Shown here one piece after another: positions 21,195 to 30,915 of a DNA stretch of 64,000 bases; within the stretch, counting starts at the first letter, position 1; each line of letters starts with the position of its first letter. The position numbers were made by a program, and so were the translations under genes. This stretch comes from Pollenia angustigena (Eukaryota > Arthropoda > Insecta > Diptera > Polleniidae), in NCBI GenBank assembly GCA_930367215.1, contig OV884059.1, forward strand, positions 238,079,803-238,143,802, read 5' to 3'. The notes under the pieces are model-generated. The model was not told the DNA's origin. It made no database searches and saw only the letters and a list, made by a program, of their open reading frames with translations.

Positions 21195-22447
21195 CACGCA
21201 GAGAAAAAATATGGTTGGGCATGGTTACGGCAACAACACTATGTTTAATGTAACAATATATTGTTGTCGTACACAAATAATTGTTATTTTTATTAAATAT
21301 CATCAATATTATAGTTACTGTAAACATATCAATGTTTATCGCAATTATGAATTTGAGTACACGCAGAGAAAAAATATGGCTGGGCATGGTTACCGAAACA
21401 ACACTATGTTAAATGTAACAATATATTGTTGTCGTACACAAATAATTGTTATTTTTATTTAATATCAACAATATTATAGTTACTGTAAACATATCAATGT
21501 TTATCGCAATTATGAATTTGAGTATTGTTGACCGAAAAATAATTATTTTTCTAACAACTTAATTATGATAACTTTCTAAACATATTATATTTCTCACAAC
21601 CATATCATGATATTTAATAGCCATAACATGATAACTTTCTATACATTTATCATATTATGTTAAAGATGCAATCAAACTATTTTTAATCTAATCATATTAT
21701 GTTAGCGCCATTTGTAAAATAATTTTGAAGCAGTTGTGTCGTTTCTTTTTATTTGTGAGCGGCTAAACAATTAAAAGATAAAATTTCATAAAAAGTAAGT
21801 CTAAAGAAATTAAAAAACTAAAATATTAGCGGAGTTCATTCAGGTATTAGTGATGTAATAGTGCAAATGCAAAATATCATAGTTTTTTTTGTAAAATCCA
21901 ACAACAAAACACACAGAGATTTCGTTATATTTTATAAAAGTGCTTCGATATTTCATCAACATCTTAAAATCGAAAAAATAGACACACGCGGTTGCCCATG
22001 AAAACCACAGATTTTTCATTTGCTCTTTTGCAAGCCTTATATTGAACTCCGCTATTTGATTAACATTAAGAAAAATTGTAAAAAGACACAAAATAAAAAA
22101 TCGATGCAAAAATATTTTAATTTATTTTGTATTTTTATGACAACTATGAAAGGTGCCGTATCATAATATGATTGCTTCTAAATTTATTATGATTAACATG
22201 ATGATAATATGATTACTTCTAAGCTTATTATGATTAACATGACAATAATTTGATTACTTCTTAACTTAGTATGATTATCAGAATAATAATATGATTAAGG
22301 GAACAATATTATGATGACATATTACGAGTATATTTAGTCATAATATGATTCAATAATAATCTTAATATGGTGACTACAATCATAATTCTTATCATAATAT
22401 GTTGCTCTTAGAATATGTTTACCACAACCATGTTTTTTCTTTGCGTG
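21195..22447. mobile_element. CACGCAGAGAAAAAA-ended TIR element, copy 1
   Basis: The element begins CACGCAGAGAAAAAATATGG and ends in CATGTTTTTTCTTTGCGTG, an imperfect inverted match of about 24 bp. A homologous copy in the same orientation lies at 40356-41446. The first 165 bp are duplicated in tandem (21196-21360 and from 21361). The right half is packed with ATAATATGATT and ATTATGATTAACATGA words. A second inverted pair, TAGCGGAGTTCA (21827) and TGAACTCCGCTA (22043-22054), encloses a 228-bp block that may be a nested MITE. No transposase is present. Confidence 0.65.
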
Positions 22448-22837
22448 TGGTTGCTTATGCAAGATCGTCCGGAAACTTCATCCAAAGATTTAAGAAAAAC
22501 TAAATATATTATACAAATAAAACTGTTAAGCTAATAAGAATTATAGGCCCGTTTTACTTTTAATAATATCAAAGCTTAAACAAAAACAACAACAATAAGA
22601 AGTGAGTTTATCTTTTCTTACAGCGCCGGTTGATTTTTTGCCAACTCCAAATGTAGTTGTTGGTGGGTAAAGAAAAAACAAAAATAATACGGAAATCGTA
22701 TTAATAATAAACTTTGTATTCCCGAAAATAACTTTGATAATATACTTGCATGTGGCCGTGTAAAAAACTGAATTGGCAAATTGTTTTTTTTTTTTTTTGT
22801 TGTGTTCTTACGAAGACAATAGAATGAAGCAGTTTGT

Positions 22838-23370
22838 TTTTATATCCTTCACCGAAGGTAAAAGGGCATATATCACTTTGTCATTCCGTTTGTAATTTCT
22901 ACAATATTGATCCTACACTCTATAAAGTATATATATTCTGGGTCCTTATGAAAAGCGAAGTACAAATCCGGTTATCTGTCTGTCCGTCTTACCGTCTGTC
23001 TGTTGAAATGGGTTTTCCGAAACCCCCAGATATGATGGGGGCTTGGTTGGGGTATCTTTGTGTCAGGTATTCTTATTATAATTTTGCTATTGAAATTCAG
23101 CCAGATCGGTCCAAAAATGGCTGAGATATGGGCAAAACACCACGACTACCTCTGATTTTTTCGAAAAATCCCTTGTGGTTGTTGTATTTTTATTACTTTT
23201 TGCTGTATATCTGGGGAACGGCGAAAGCCAAAGGTTCCAAATTAGGTACACACATTTAGTTTGCCAATACACACCATCCTGCAAAATGTGGGCGGGATTG
23301 GAGAAGTGGGCGTGGCACCTCCCGTACAAAAAAAAATTAAAATCTGTATAAAAACCTAAATTTTAGGGCT
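22838..23370 (+). repeat. Fly dispersed repeat (TTTGTCATTCCGT type), plus copy
   Basis: Recognisable blocks in order are CACTTTGTCATTCCGTTTG, CTATAAAGTATATATATTC followed by TGGGTC, then GTCTGTCCGTCTTACC and GTCTGTTGAAA. The same blocks occur reversed at 55965-56905. A plausible end of this copy (GATTTGGCACAGCCGAATA, then CTCTTACTTGTTT) sits at about 24515-24559, beyond the MITE. Segments like these are very common in fly genomes. The 96-residue frame over it is not a gene. Confidence 0.55.
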
Positions 23371-23494
23371 GCCATATGATTTTCGCTATCATCCTTCTTT
23401 ATTATTTCATCTATTTAACGAAATAATTTTAACAAATCGAAACTAGGAATTTTTGTGTTTTTTTGCTACTTAAAAACTCCCCTAAAAGATTAAA

Positions 23495-24083
23495 CCCAGC
23501 CAGCAAAATAAATCGACGTCGTTCAGATATCTGAGAGAAACGTCGGCAAAAAAGTCGGAATCGTATACGAATTCTGTCAGATTTCTGACCCAAAAACGTA
23601 TGAAGTGGTTGACACGAATTCTGACAGACATGTCGTGGGAAATTTTGTGTTTTTTGTCGGCATTTCTGATAGATATCTAACAGAAATCTAATGAAAAAGG
23701 CATGGGAAGTTCTGATGTGTAAGCCGAGATTTGTTTGCTTTCAAACTGATAGCTGAAAGAAATAATTTTATTGCAAAATATGTACATAATTATAGATTTT
23801 ACACGTACGTACCTTTTTTATGCTTTTTATCTTGAACAAATAAAATAAAATTTAAATTATTTCTAACTGAATGGCAAATCTGAATGAATTCCGTCGGAAT
23901 TCTATTGGACATATCTGTACATAAATTCTCCCCGACATGTCCATGCGAAATCGATCAGAAATCAGCCAGACAGTAGGAATATTCAATGTCTGACAGAAAT
24001 CAGAACGAAATCTCTAAGAATGAAGTCAGACATTTGCACGAAATGTCTGATTCCGACAATGTCGAAGTATTTTGCTGGCTGGG
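23495..24083. mobile_element. MITE with CCCAGCCAGCAAAATA ends
   Basis: The left end CCCAGCCAGCAAAATA and the right end TATTTTGCTGGCTGGG are perfect inverted repeats, with partial pairing (TCGAC) further inward. The 589-bp interior is crowded with TCTGACAGAA-, AGAAATC- and GACATGTC-like words in both orientations. The superfamily is not clear, and a target duplication is not evident because of A-rich flanks. Confidence 0.7.
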
Positions 24084-24261
24084 AAGAAAACAAACACACA
24101 TACTTACATGCCACAAACTATTTTGGTGAATATATTTCCATATTTCGGTTCACAAGTCAAATAAGTATTATGGTTTACAAAAACATCAAAAGTAATTACA
24201 ACTCAACACAGTGAACATTAAACGGGCCGTATTTCATTTAAATGATATTCAAACAACGTTC

Positions 24262-24345
24262 CTTTATGGTTTAGTTGTCTAGGGGGTGTGTTAAGTTAGA
24301 AACTGTGAGTTCTCTGGTTCGAATCTTGTTTTTTTAAAAAGAAAA
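24262..24345 (+). other. tRNA-like fragment (possible SINE head)
   Basis: GTTTAGTTGTCTAGGGGG resembles a tRNA D-arm/A box, and GGTTCGAATCTTG about 45 bases later resembles a B box, followed by T and A runs. The acceptor and anticodon arms do not fold convincingly, so this is a SINE head or tRNA relic rather than a functional tRNA gene. Confidence 0.4.
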
Positions 24346-25359
24346 TTTTTTTTTTAAATTTTAAAAATTTAAAAATATTTACCAGTTTTCGCTTTTTAAA
24401 TTTAATTTATAATGAAGTTTAAAGTATTGTAAATATGTATGTATGTATACATATGTAGAAATTATTCAGTTTTTGTCTAGTTGCTCTGTATTCTGCTCCC
24501 ACAATGGTGAAGGGTATATAAGATTTGGCACAGCCGAATATTGCACTCTTACTTGTTTAATTTTGTTTTTTCTTTTTAACCGCTTACGACTACAATTCGA
24601 GTCGGAGAGAACCCAACCAATTTTAGGGGGATTTAACAAAAGATAAACTCACTGTTTATTGTTGTAAGACTTATAGTGTTTATAATTCTTATTCGCTTAA
24701 GGGTTTTATTTGTTTAATATTTTTGGCTTTTCTAAAATCTTTGGAGTCGTTCTTTGAAATTAACCGCCTATGAGCACGCGTCAACCAGTTTGGGTCCGAA
24801 AACTAATTTCGACTCAGAATGGTTTTTTGTTGTTGTAGGGAAACCATGTTAACCCTATGGTCAATAACCAATATAATATCAATAACCGGGTACCCCGGTA
24901 CCCCTTTTTTTAATTCCAATCACATATAGATAGTTTTGCAAAATAGGCCAATAATAAATTACCGTATATAAAAATAATCAAATTATGCAGATTTTTGTTT
25001 TATATCGCTACGCTTCACTTTGTCTTCTGTCGCAAAGCCATTTGTTGTTATCAAAAGAAGTCGCTAAAGTAAACACATAATAATTTTTTTGTCCTTCTTT
25101 GATTACGGTGCTTCCTTTAAATTTTTTTAGCTTTTAAATACTTTAAGCATTTGCTTGTTGCTCTTACATATGCATGTAGGTAGTTTATAGAAGTATCGCT
25201 ACTACCCTTAAAGGTATGATAATTTTTAATTAGAAATTAGGTAAGAATGTTGCGTAAAGTGAAGTTTCCAACATAAAGCCAATACAAAAATTTATTTTGC
25301 CGATATCGTGGACGATGAACAGTTGTCTTAAAGAGTAGACAGTATACTGGAAATATAAT

Positions 25360-25437
25360 ATGGCTAATGCTGATATTTACGATGAGTCTTCAGTTGAAAG
25401 TGATACCGAGGTAAATATTTTGCCGTGTGGAAAATAA
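25360..25437 (+). pseudogene. piggyBac transposase N-terminal remnant
   Basis: ATG at 25360 opens a 25-codon frame reading MANADIYDESSVESDTEVN and ending in a stop at 25435-25437. A short acidic Asp/Glu/Ser-rich start is typical of piggyBac-family transposases. The position inside TTAA-flanked ends supports this reading. Non-functional. Confidence 0.5.
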
Positions 25438-25469
25438 ACAATTTGTTATCCTATCAAAACTGGAAGTCT

Positions 25470-25735
25470 TAATATTCTACGGCAACGTTGTGGGCCTGCA
25501 AGATCAACGGAATTGCTTTCAAAATCTCAAACTTGAGAGTAGATATGGTGGACATAATAGTGCGTCAGGCAATCAAAAAAGCAGATGCCACATATGCAGT
25601 CTATATAGGAACTAACCCAACAAAACCACTACTTAATTGGAAATATGTAAAAGTAAATGAAATGTATGCCTTTACTGTCATTTAAATAATGATAGGTGCA
25701 AATCATTCATGTAATGATAAAACAAAAGATTTATG
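25470..25735 (+). pseudogene. piggyBac transposase C-terminal Cys-rich remnant
   Basis: Across shifting frames, pieces such as LRQRCGPARSTELL, KSRCHICSLYRN and VCLYCHLNNDRCKSF can be read. They recall the C-terminal Cys-rich (RING-like) domain of piggyBac transposases (RCxxC...CxxC...CLxH). Several stops and frameshifts are present. Identification is by motif only. Confidence 0.45.
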
Positions 25736-26270
25736 TGCCATCACATCTTATCTTCCATGTCAAGTAACAATGGACATTAGCTGATTCTGATCACTGCGGC
25801 TGCGAATCGAGCCAAATTGGGGAATAAAGTTTTGTTGATTTGTGATGCAAAAAACTCCTATCCGCTCCAACTCCATGGCAGTTGGCGCCCCATCACAATA
25901 AATAATTTTTTTACCACTCTTGACACTTTTCATCATGATATGCTGCTAAATGCTGTCAACCCATGCCACAAATAGGACATTTGAACAATAAAAAAGTTGT
26001 TAAAAACAAATTTATATGTTTTTTCAATCATAGTCAAAATAACCGTGCTAATTTTTAGAAAAAAAAAAAACAAATAAAACTTGTAGGGGTACCGCGGTAC
26101 GGTTTTCAACAAAAATCAGGCTATATATTTTTTTTTCCTTCATTTTGTTTTTCAAGTCCTAAATAGCGACGATTTGGAGTTTCATCGCCACAACTTCATT
26201 GTGAAAGAATTGCGAGCATTTTTAAGTTGAAAAAATTACCCGGGTACCCGGTTATTGACCGTAGGGTTAA

Positions 26271-27649
26271 GATATCGAGATAGAGCTTTGGCTTATAGAA
26301 AGATAAGTAGCACGTTATTCAAAAATTGGGGGCTCGAGGAACATTTGTGCTGTTTTTAAGGTCATAAAGTTTTTGAGTAACTCAAAGAAAAGTGTGTTTT
26401 TTACTGAAGTTACCGATTTTAAGAGCCAAAAATGCTCCGATTTGCCTGAAACTTTCCACATATTTTTTTATCTCAAAAACAAAAAAAAAAAAGACTAAAG
26501 GCTAAGACTTTACCATTTACAACTTTAAATATAATAAAAAGCATTATATTTTACCTGTTTATGCGAGGTTTTCGAAATGGCTTTAGTTTTTTTTTCATAC
26601 AAGGTATTCATAAAAAGGGTGGCAAATTTTATTTTCTACCAGAAAAACCAAAAAAGTCAATTTCAAAAAAAATGGCGATTTTGTGGTTAAGGAAATGTTT
26701 ATGAGGGATGAACTTTCTATATTGGACAAAATTTACCCAAAAATAACACATGCGTTTTATTTTTTCAATACAATAAGAGGGTTAAATGAGACAATATCCA
26801 CATGTTTGAAAACTTTGAAATTATTAAATTTAATTTAAAAATAAAGTGTTTGTTTTGGTCCATTTTTAAGGGCCTTGTTACTGCAATTAAACGAAAGTTT
26901 TAAAGATTCCGAACCTTACAATGGGGCTTTTGTACACTGGATTAAATTTCTTCTCTTGCGATCTTCCTTTTTGAATTCATCACATTCTTCTGCTGTTGTG
27001 AGGTCCAAACCTGATGTGCTCGGGAAAAAATTTGTTTTTTCTGTAAAAATACGATTTAGTTGGGACTCTTAGACCACATTTTTGTGCTTTTCTTTTTAAT
27101 TTACTTTGGGTATCTGTCGGAAAAGCTTTGGGATATTTTGATAAAGACAATTTATTTTACGGTCTTCTCACACGGAAAGAACTATTTTCCAAATCACCAG
27201 AAAATATGGCTTGACCCAAGAAATTTATGCATGTCCAAGCCAAAAATTACTTATTATAAATATATGTATGCTTTGCTTAAGCAAATTTAAAAAAATTTTA
27301 TACGCAAGAAATTAGTTAAAATCAAGTTATTATTTTTGAATTTTGGATTTTCTTAAGAAACGAAATTGATTACTTTAGAAAATAAACTTCGTTCCGTGCG
27401 TATGATTGTTGCCCGAGGTCTTCCTTTTTTTCTAAACGCTATGAACAGTTTATCTGTTAACTACGCGAGAAATAGTTTAATTTAAAAAAGGAATTAAATA
27501 AAAATTTATTTTAATTTAATTAAAAAAATTAATCAAGGTTAGATCCATAAAATTTAACTATCTCTACATATCCAAATTTACAAATTGAAGTGTTTGGAAA
27601 TGTGTGTTTTAGGGAGTAAGTTTAAAACGTTGTTATTTGTTTGAAATAT
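26271..27649. other. Intergenic DNA, possible old repeat
   Basis: The piece at 26400-26480 (GCTCCGATTTGCCTGAAACT and following) reads like a dispersed-repeat fragment. The short frames at 26875-27072 and 27060-27290 have no recognisable domain. Nothing else can be supported. Confidence 0.3.
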
Positions 27650-27830
27650 TGATTAAGTTATTAAATTATTTTTATGAAAAAAGTAATTAGACAACATGAA
27701 ACTAATTAAATTTTATTGATAATTTTTCATTTTTAACTGAGCTGGGTAGCGAACCCAGGCTTTCACGGACAGCTAACCCTGACTTGTTTTTATTGCAATT
27801 ACTTAATCCCTTCAGAGGGGCTTGCATTTT
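27650..27830 (-). mobile_element. tRNA-derived SINE, copy C
   Basis: On the minus strand it reads CTGGGTTCGCTACCCAGC (B box with an A to C change), then AATTATCAATAAA, CATGTTGTCTAATTAC, CATAAAAATAATTTAAT. This matches the other SINE copies over head and body. It is more diverged than copy B. Boundaries are approximate. Confidence 0.55.
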
Positions 27831-28117
27831 AACACTCACCACCATTGACGTCGCGACGGCTGGCAGTCAATAGTCAAACATCAATCGTTAAACTAAATTA
27901 TATTTAACCTTTGGTAGATCGAAATTTGCTTTAAATGATTATCCTTTTTATTTGATTTACTTGTTCTTCCTTACTTCTGTTTCTTCGTACTTTTTTTTTT
28001 AAAGTTATCCGATTTGGCTGAAATTTTTTCGACATCAATTTTAGACCATGTGGCACAATATTCTGCCCGGGAGACATCAATATTAATACAAAAAAATTGC
28101 TCCATACATTGTATGTA

Positions 28118-28505
28118 TGTAAGACTGGTCATTAATTAAACACCGAAATCTTGGATTTCATAAATTTATTTAATAATATTAATATATAGCGTTTCAATTT
28201 AGGAATATTTAAGTTTAGTTGTAATTTAGATGAGTATAAAATAATTTTAGAAAATTAACATAAAAATCATTAAGTAACAGATTTCCACCGACTTTAGTTA
28301 TAAACTTTGTTAAACAACTTTATCCACGATTATTAAACAACTTTACAAATGATTAGGCAACTTTTAAAAACAACTTCTCGACCGTTCACGACTTTGACTA
28401 CTTCTTTACTAACTGCCTCCCTTTAGCTGCTTTTATCTTATTGTTCTCAAATGTAGGTATGATGAATATTAAGTAACGGGAACTTAACCCATTCAGTACC
28501 TTACA
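28118..28505 (-). repeat. 3' LTR of gypsy element
   Basis: 388 bp, identical by eye to the LTR at 32826-33223 except for lacking the 10 bases ATCTTCAACG and one A/G difference near 28470. Ends TGTAAG..CTTACA are inverted. The pol stop codon lies just inside this LTR. Confidence 0.9.
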
Positions 28506-30915
28506 TTCGGCCATCCCGACCAGCATCGGTCTCCGATGATAAAGTGTCTTCCTCGCTCACACTCCTCCACGGCTTCATGTAATCGATACTGGTTGAAGTA
28601 TTCTTCGGCCCCTCGAATTCTGCTACTCGCTTCACCTCATAACGATGATTCCGCTTAACTTTGACCACCTCATATGGTCCCAAAAACTCACTGGCTATCT
28701 TCTTGCCGGACAAAAATTGTGTTCTTTTAATTGCGACCAAATCACCTACTTTGTATCCAGCGCAATCTTTACGTTTCTTATCAAACCCTTGCTTATAGCT
28801 TTGTTGTGCTTGCATTATTTGTTGTCTTGTATCGAGTCGTAACTGCTGACGTTCTGCGTCAAATTCCTCAATAAATTCTTGATCAAGCATCTCAAGTAAA
28901 CCGTCATCAATCTTGACCCGCATGTTAGTACCAAACAACACTTGAAATGGTGTAAACTTAGTTGATTTGTGGACGGATGAGGTGATAGCTTTTTGAACTT
29001 GTCCCACATGCTTATACCACTTTGATCGCTCTGTTGACGACAACTTCGATATTATTGAAAGGATCACTCTGTTAACCCGTTCTACCTGGCCATTACTCCG
29101 CGGAACACCAGTCGTTGTAAGTATATGCTCTATATTGGCTTTGCCGCAAAACTCTCGAAAAACATTTGACGTAAACGCTGCACCTCTGTCGCTTATAATT
29201 CTATGTGGATACCCAAAGACATCAGACCAAACGTGTAAATTACGTAAAACCTCTTCAGCATTTGTTGTTTTTGTAAAGAAAAGCCATACGAACTTCGTAA
29301 ATCCATCGACCAACGCCAGTATGTATTTATATTGCTTCGCAGTCGCATCTAGTGGTCCTAAGTGGTCAATGTGTAACGTATCTAATGGTGTACTGCCCTT
29401 TTCTATGCAGTTGAGAAACCCCTCTTTTTTGCCACATTTTTTGTTGTAGATTATGCATTTTATACAGTTTTTAATGATTTGCGTAACTTTCCTTTCTAAA
29501 TGTGGTATATAATACTGTTGTTTAATAACATGTATGGTTTTTTCCACCGCAAAATGACCGTTTTCGTGGGCGTTTCTTATAATTTCTTGTTGCATTGATT
29601 TAGGAACCACTAATAGATCATTCCCTTCGACGGTTTTATACACGAGATCACCTTTTATCTTGTAATTTTCGTAGGGACCCATCTTTAATGCTACTGACAC
29701 TGCTTTAATATGTTCGTCATCTTTCTGAAGTCTACGTAATCTAGCACCAACCTCTGATTCAATTATCATTATATCTACTACAGGATTTCTGCTGAGGCTG
29801 TCTACGTGTTTCATCCGATTTCCTGCTCTATGCTCAACCGTATACGCATAGTCCTGAAAATACATGATCCACTGTGCGACATCGCGAGGAACATCTTTTT
29901 TTGACACCGTTTGCTTAAATGCGGAACAGTCGGTCACCAGCTTAAATTCTATGCCAAGTAAGTAATGCCTAAACTTTTTAAATGCTAGGTAGGCTGCTTT
30001 AACTTCTAGGATATAGCTGTGCAGTCGTGCTTCTTGTGGTGAAGCTTTTTTGCTCCAAAAATAGACAGGGTGAAATTCACCGTCGAATTTCTGCATAAGT
30101 ATTGCGCCAAATCCATCTTTAGAGGCATCAGTATGCAATTCTGTCTCTGCATTTCTACTATATATTCGAAGAACTGGCTCATTAATGAGAATTGATTTTA
30201 TGGTATTAATGGCGTTGATTTCCTCATTTTTAATTTCAAAGGTGGCTTCTTTTTTTAAAAGTTCAGTTAAGGGACGAACAATTTGGGCATATCGATTAAC
30301 AAATCTACGAAAATATCCAGTAAGTCCAAGAAAACATTGAATATCTTTAACGCACTTCGGTATGGGAAAATTTTCGACACATTTAATTTTTGCGTTTCCT
30401 GGCCAAACTTTGCCACATTCTATTTTATGTCCCAAGAAGTCAATTTTCGACTTCATAAAGGAACATTTACTCCAGTTAAAGTTTAAACCATAGCGCCCAG
30501 CCGTTGTTAACACCGTTTTAAGTTTTTGCAAACATTCTTCGGCCGTTGCGCCATAAATTATAATGTCGTCCACATAAAGCTCCATTGTATTATCATTAAT
30601 TAAATCTTGAAAAATATGATTTACATACCGTATGAAACACGCAGGGGAATTACAAAACCCAAATGGGGCATAGTTAAATTCAAACAGGCCACGTTTCGTC
30701 ACGAACGCCGTATATTTTTTGCTTTCTTCTCCAATTGGAACGTGGAAAAATCCATTCTTGAGGTCCATTACTGAAAAGAAGTATGCATTCTGGAGCTTTT
30801 GTAGCACATCCTCAATGACAGGTACCGGAAAACCGTCCTTAAGCACCATACCATTCAGTTTTCTAAAATCGACACAAATTCTGTAGCTGCCATTTTTTTT
30901 CTTTGCTACGACCAC
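28501..30915 (-). CDS. pol: Gypsy pol: reverse transcriptase, RNase H, integrase
   Basis: This 804-codon frame copies the element RNA and integrates the cDNA. Reverse transcriptase covers roughly residues 1-180, with YVDD at 114-117. RNase H follows (TDASKDG, then TDCSAF and HVDSLSRN). Integrase has an HHCC zinc-binding part (HENGHFAVEK..CIKC) and a catalytic core with HIDHLGP, ISDRGAAF and NGQVERVN carrying the D,D,E residues. The first codon shown is GTG, not a true start: the frame begins inside RT, is open a little upstream, and must be reached from the protease frame. The conserved part just before ASRVVVAKKK seems missing, so the gene is probably broken there. The stop is within the LTR. 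Confidence 0.85.
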   Translation of the reverse strand: MVVAKKKNGSYRICVDFRKLNGMVLKDGFPVPVIEDVLQKLQNAYFFSVMDLKNGFFHVPIGEESKKYTAFVTKRGLFEFNYAPFGFCNSPACFIRYVNHIFQDLINDNTMELYVDDIIIYGATAEECLQKLKTVLTTAGRYGLNFNWSKCSFMKSKIDFLGHKIECGKVWPGNAKIKCVENFPIPKCVKDIQCFLGLTGYFRRFVNRYAQIVRPLTELLKKEATFEIKNEEINAINTIKSILINEPVLRIYSRNAETELHTDASKDGFGAILMQKFDGEFHPVYFWSKKASPQEARLHSYILEVKAAYLAFKKFRHYLLGIEFKLVTDCSAFKQTVSKKDVPRDVAQWIMYFQDYAYTVEHRAGNRMKHVDSLSRNPVVDIMIIESEVGARLRRLQKDDEHIKAVSVALKMGPYENYKIKGDLVYKTVEGNDLLVVPKSMQQEIIRNAHENGHFAVEKTIHVIKQQYYIPHLERKVTQIIKNCIKCIIYNKKCGKKEGFLNCIEKGSTPLDTLHIDHLGPLDATAKQYKYILALVDGFTKFVWLFFTKTTNAEEVLRNLHVWSDVFGYPHRIISDRGAAFTSNVFREFCGKANIEHILTTTGVPRSNGQVERVNRVILSIISKLSSTERSKWYKHVGQVQKAITSSVHKSTKFTPFQVLFGTNMRVKIDDGLLEMLDQEFIEEFDAERQQLRLDTRQQIMQAQQSYKQGFDKKRKDCAGYKVGDLVAIKRTQFLSGKKIASEFLGPYEVVKVKRNHRYEVKRVAEFEGPKNTSTSIDYMKPWRSVSEEDTLSSETDAGRDGRM

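Larger units (their letters stand above)
22589..24665. mobile_element. Composite element with long inverted arms
   Basis: The arm at 22589-22690 (ACAACAATAAGAAGTGAGTT, then TATCTTTT and, further in, GTTG..TGTAGT..AAAGAAAAAACAAAA) is matched in inverted orientation by 24560-24665. Arms of about 100 bp are imperfect in the middle but share both ends. Between them lie a fly dispersed repeat (from about 22838), a CCCAGCCAGC MITE (23495-24083), a tRNA-like fragment and the terminal part of the fly repeat. It could be a foldback-type element, or two inverted copies of one repeat. Confidence 0.45.
24853..26266 (+). mobile_element. piggyBac-like element, internally deleted
   Basis: CCCTATGGTCAATAACC at the left and GGTTATTGACCGTAGGG at the right are inverted repeats flanked by TTAA (24849-24852 and 26267-26270), the hallmark of piggyBac elements. 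Both ends continue with GGGTACCC-type words; the left end carries an 18-bp extra copy (AATATAATATCAATAACC). An acidic N-terminus and a Cys-rich C-terminus of the transposase survive next to each other, so most of the catalytic core is deleted. Confidence 0.8.

Noticed and set aside
21211..21462. 83-residue frame with internal protein repeats
   Set aside because: The repetition is produced by the 165-bp tandem duplication of an element end; there is no recognised protein domain.
24262..24345. Functional tRNA gene
   Set aside because: A and B box-like words are present, but the acceptor and anticodon stems do not pair, and SINE heads are common nearby.
26875..27072. 65-residue frame with a protein-like look
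   Set aside because: No domain, no good start, no supporting context; similar frames arise by chance in AT-rich DNA of this length.
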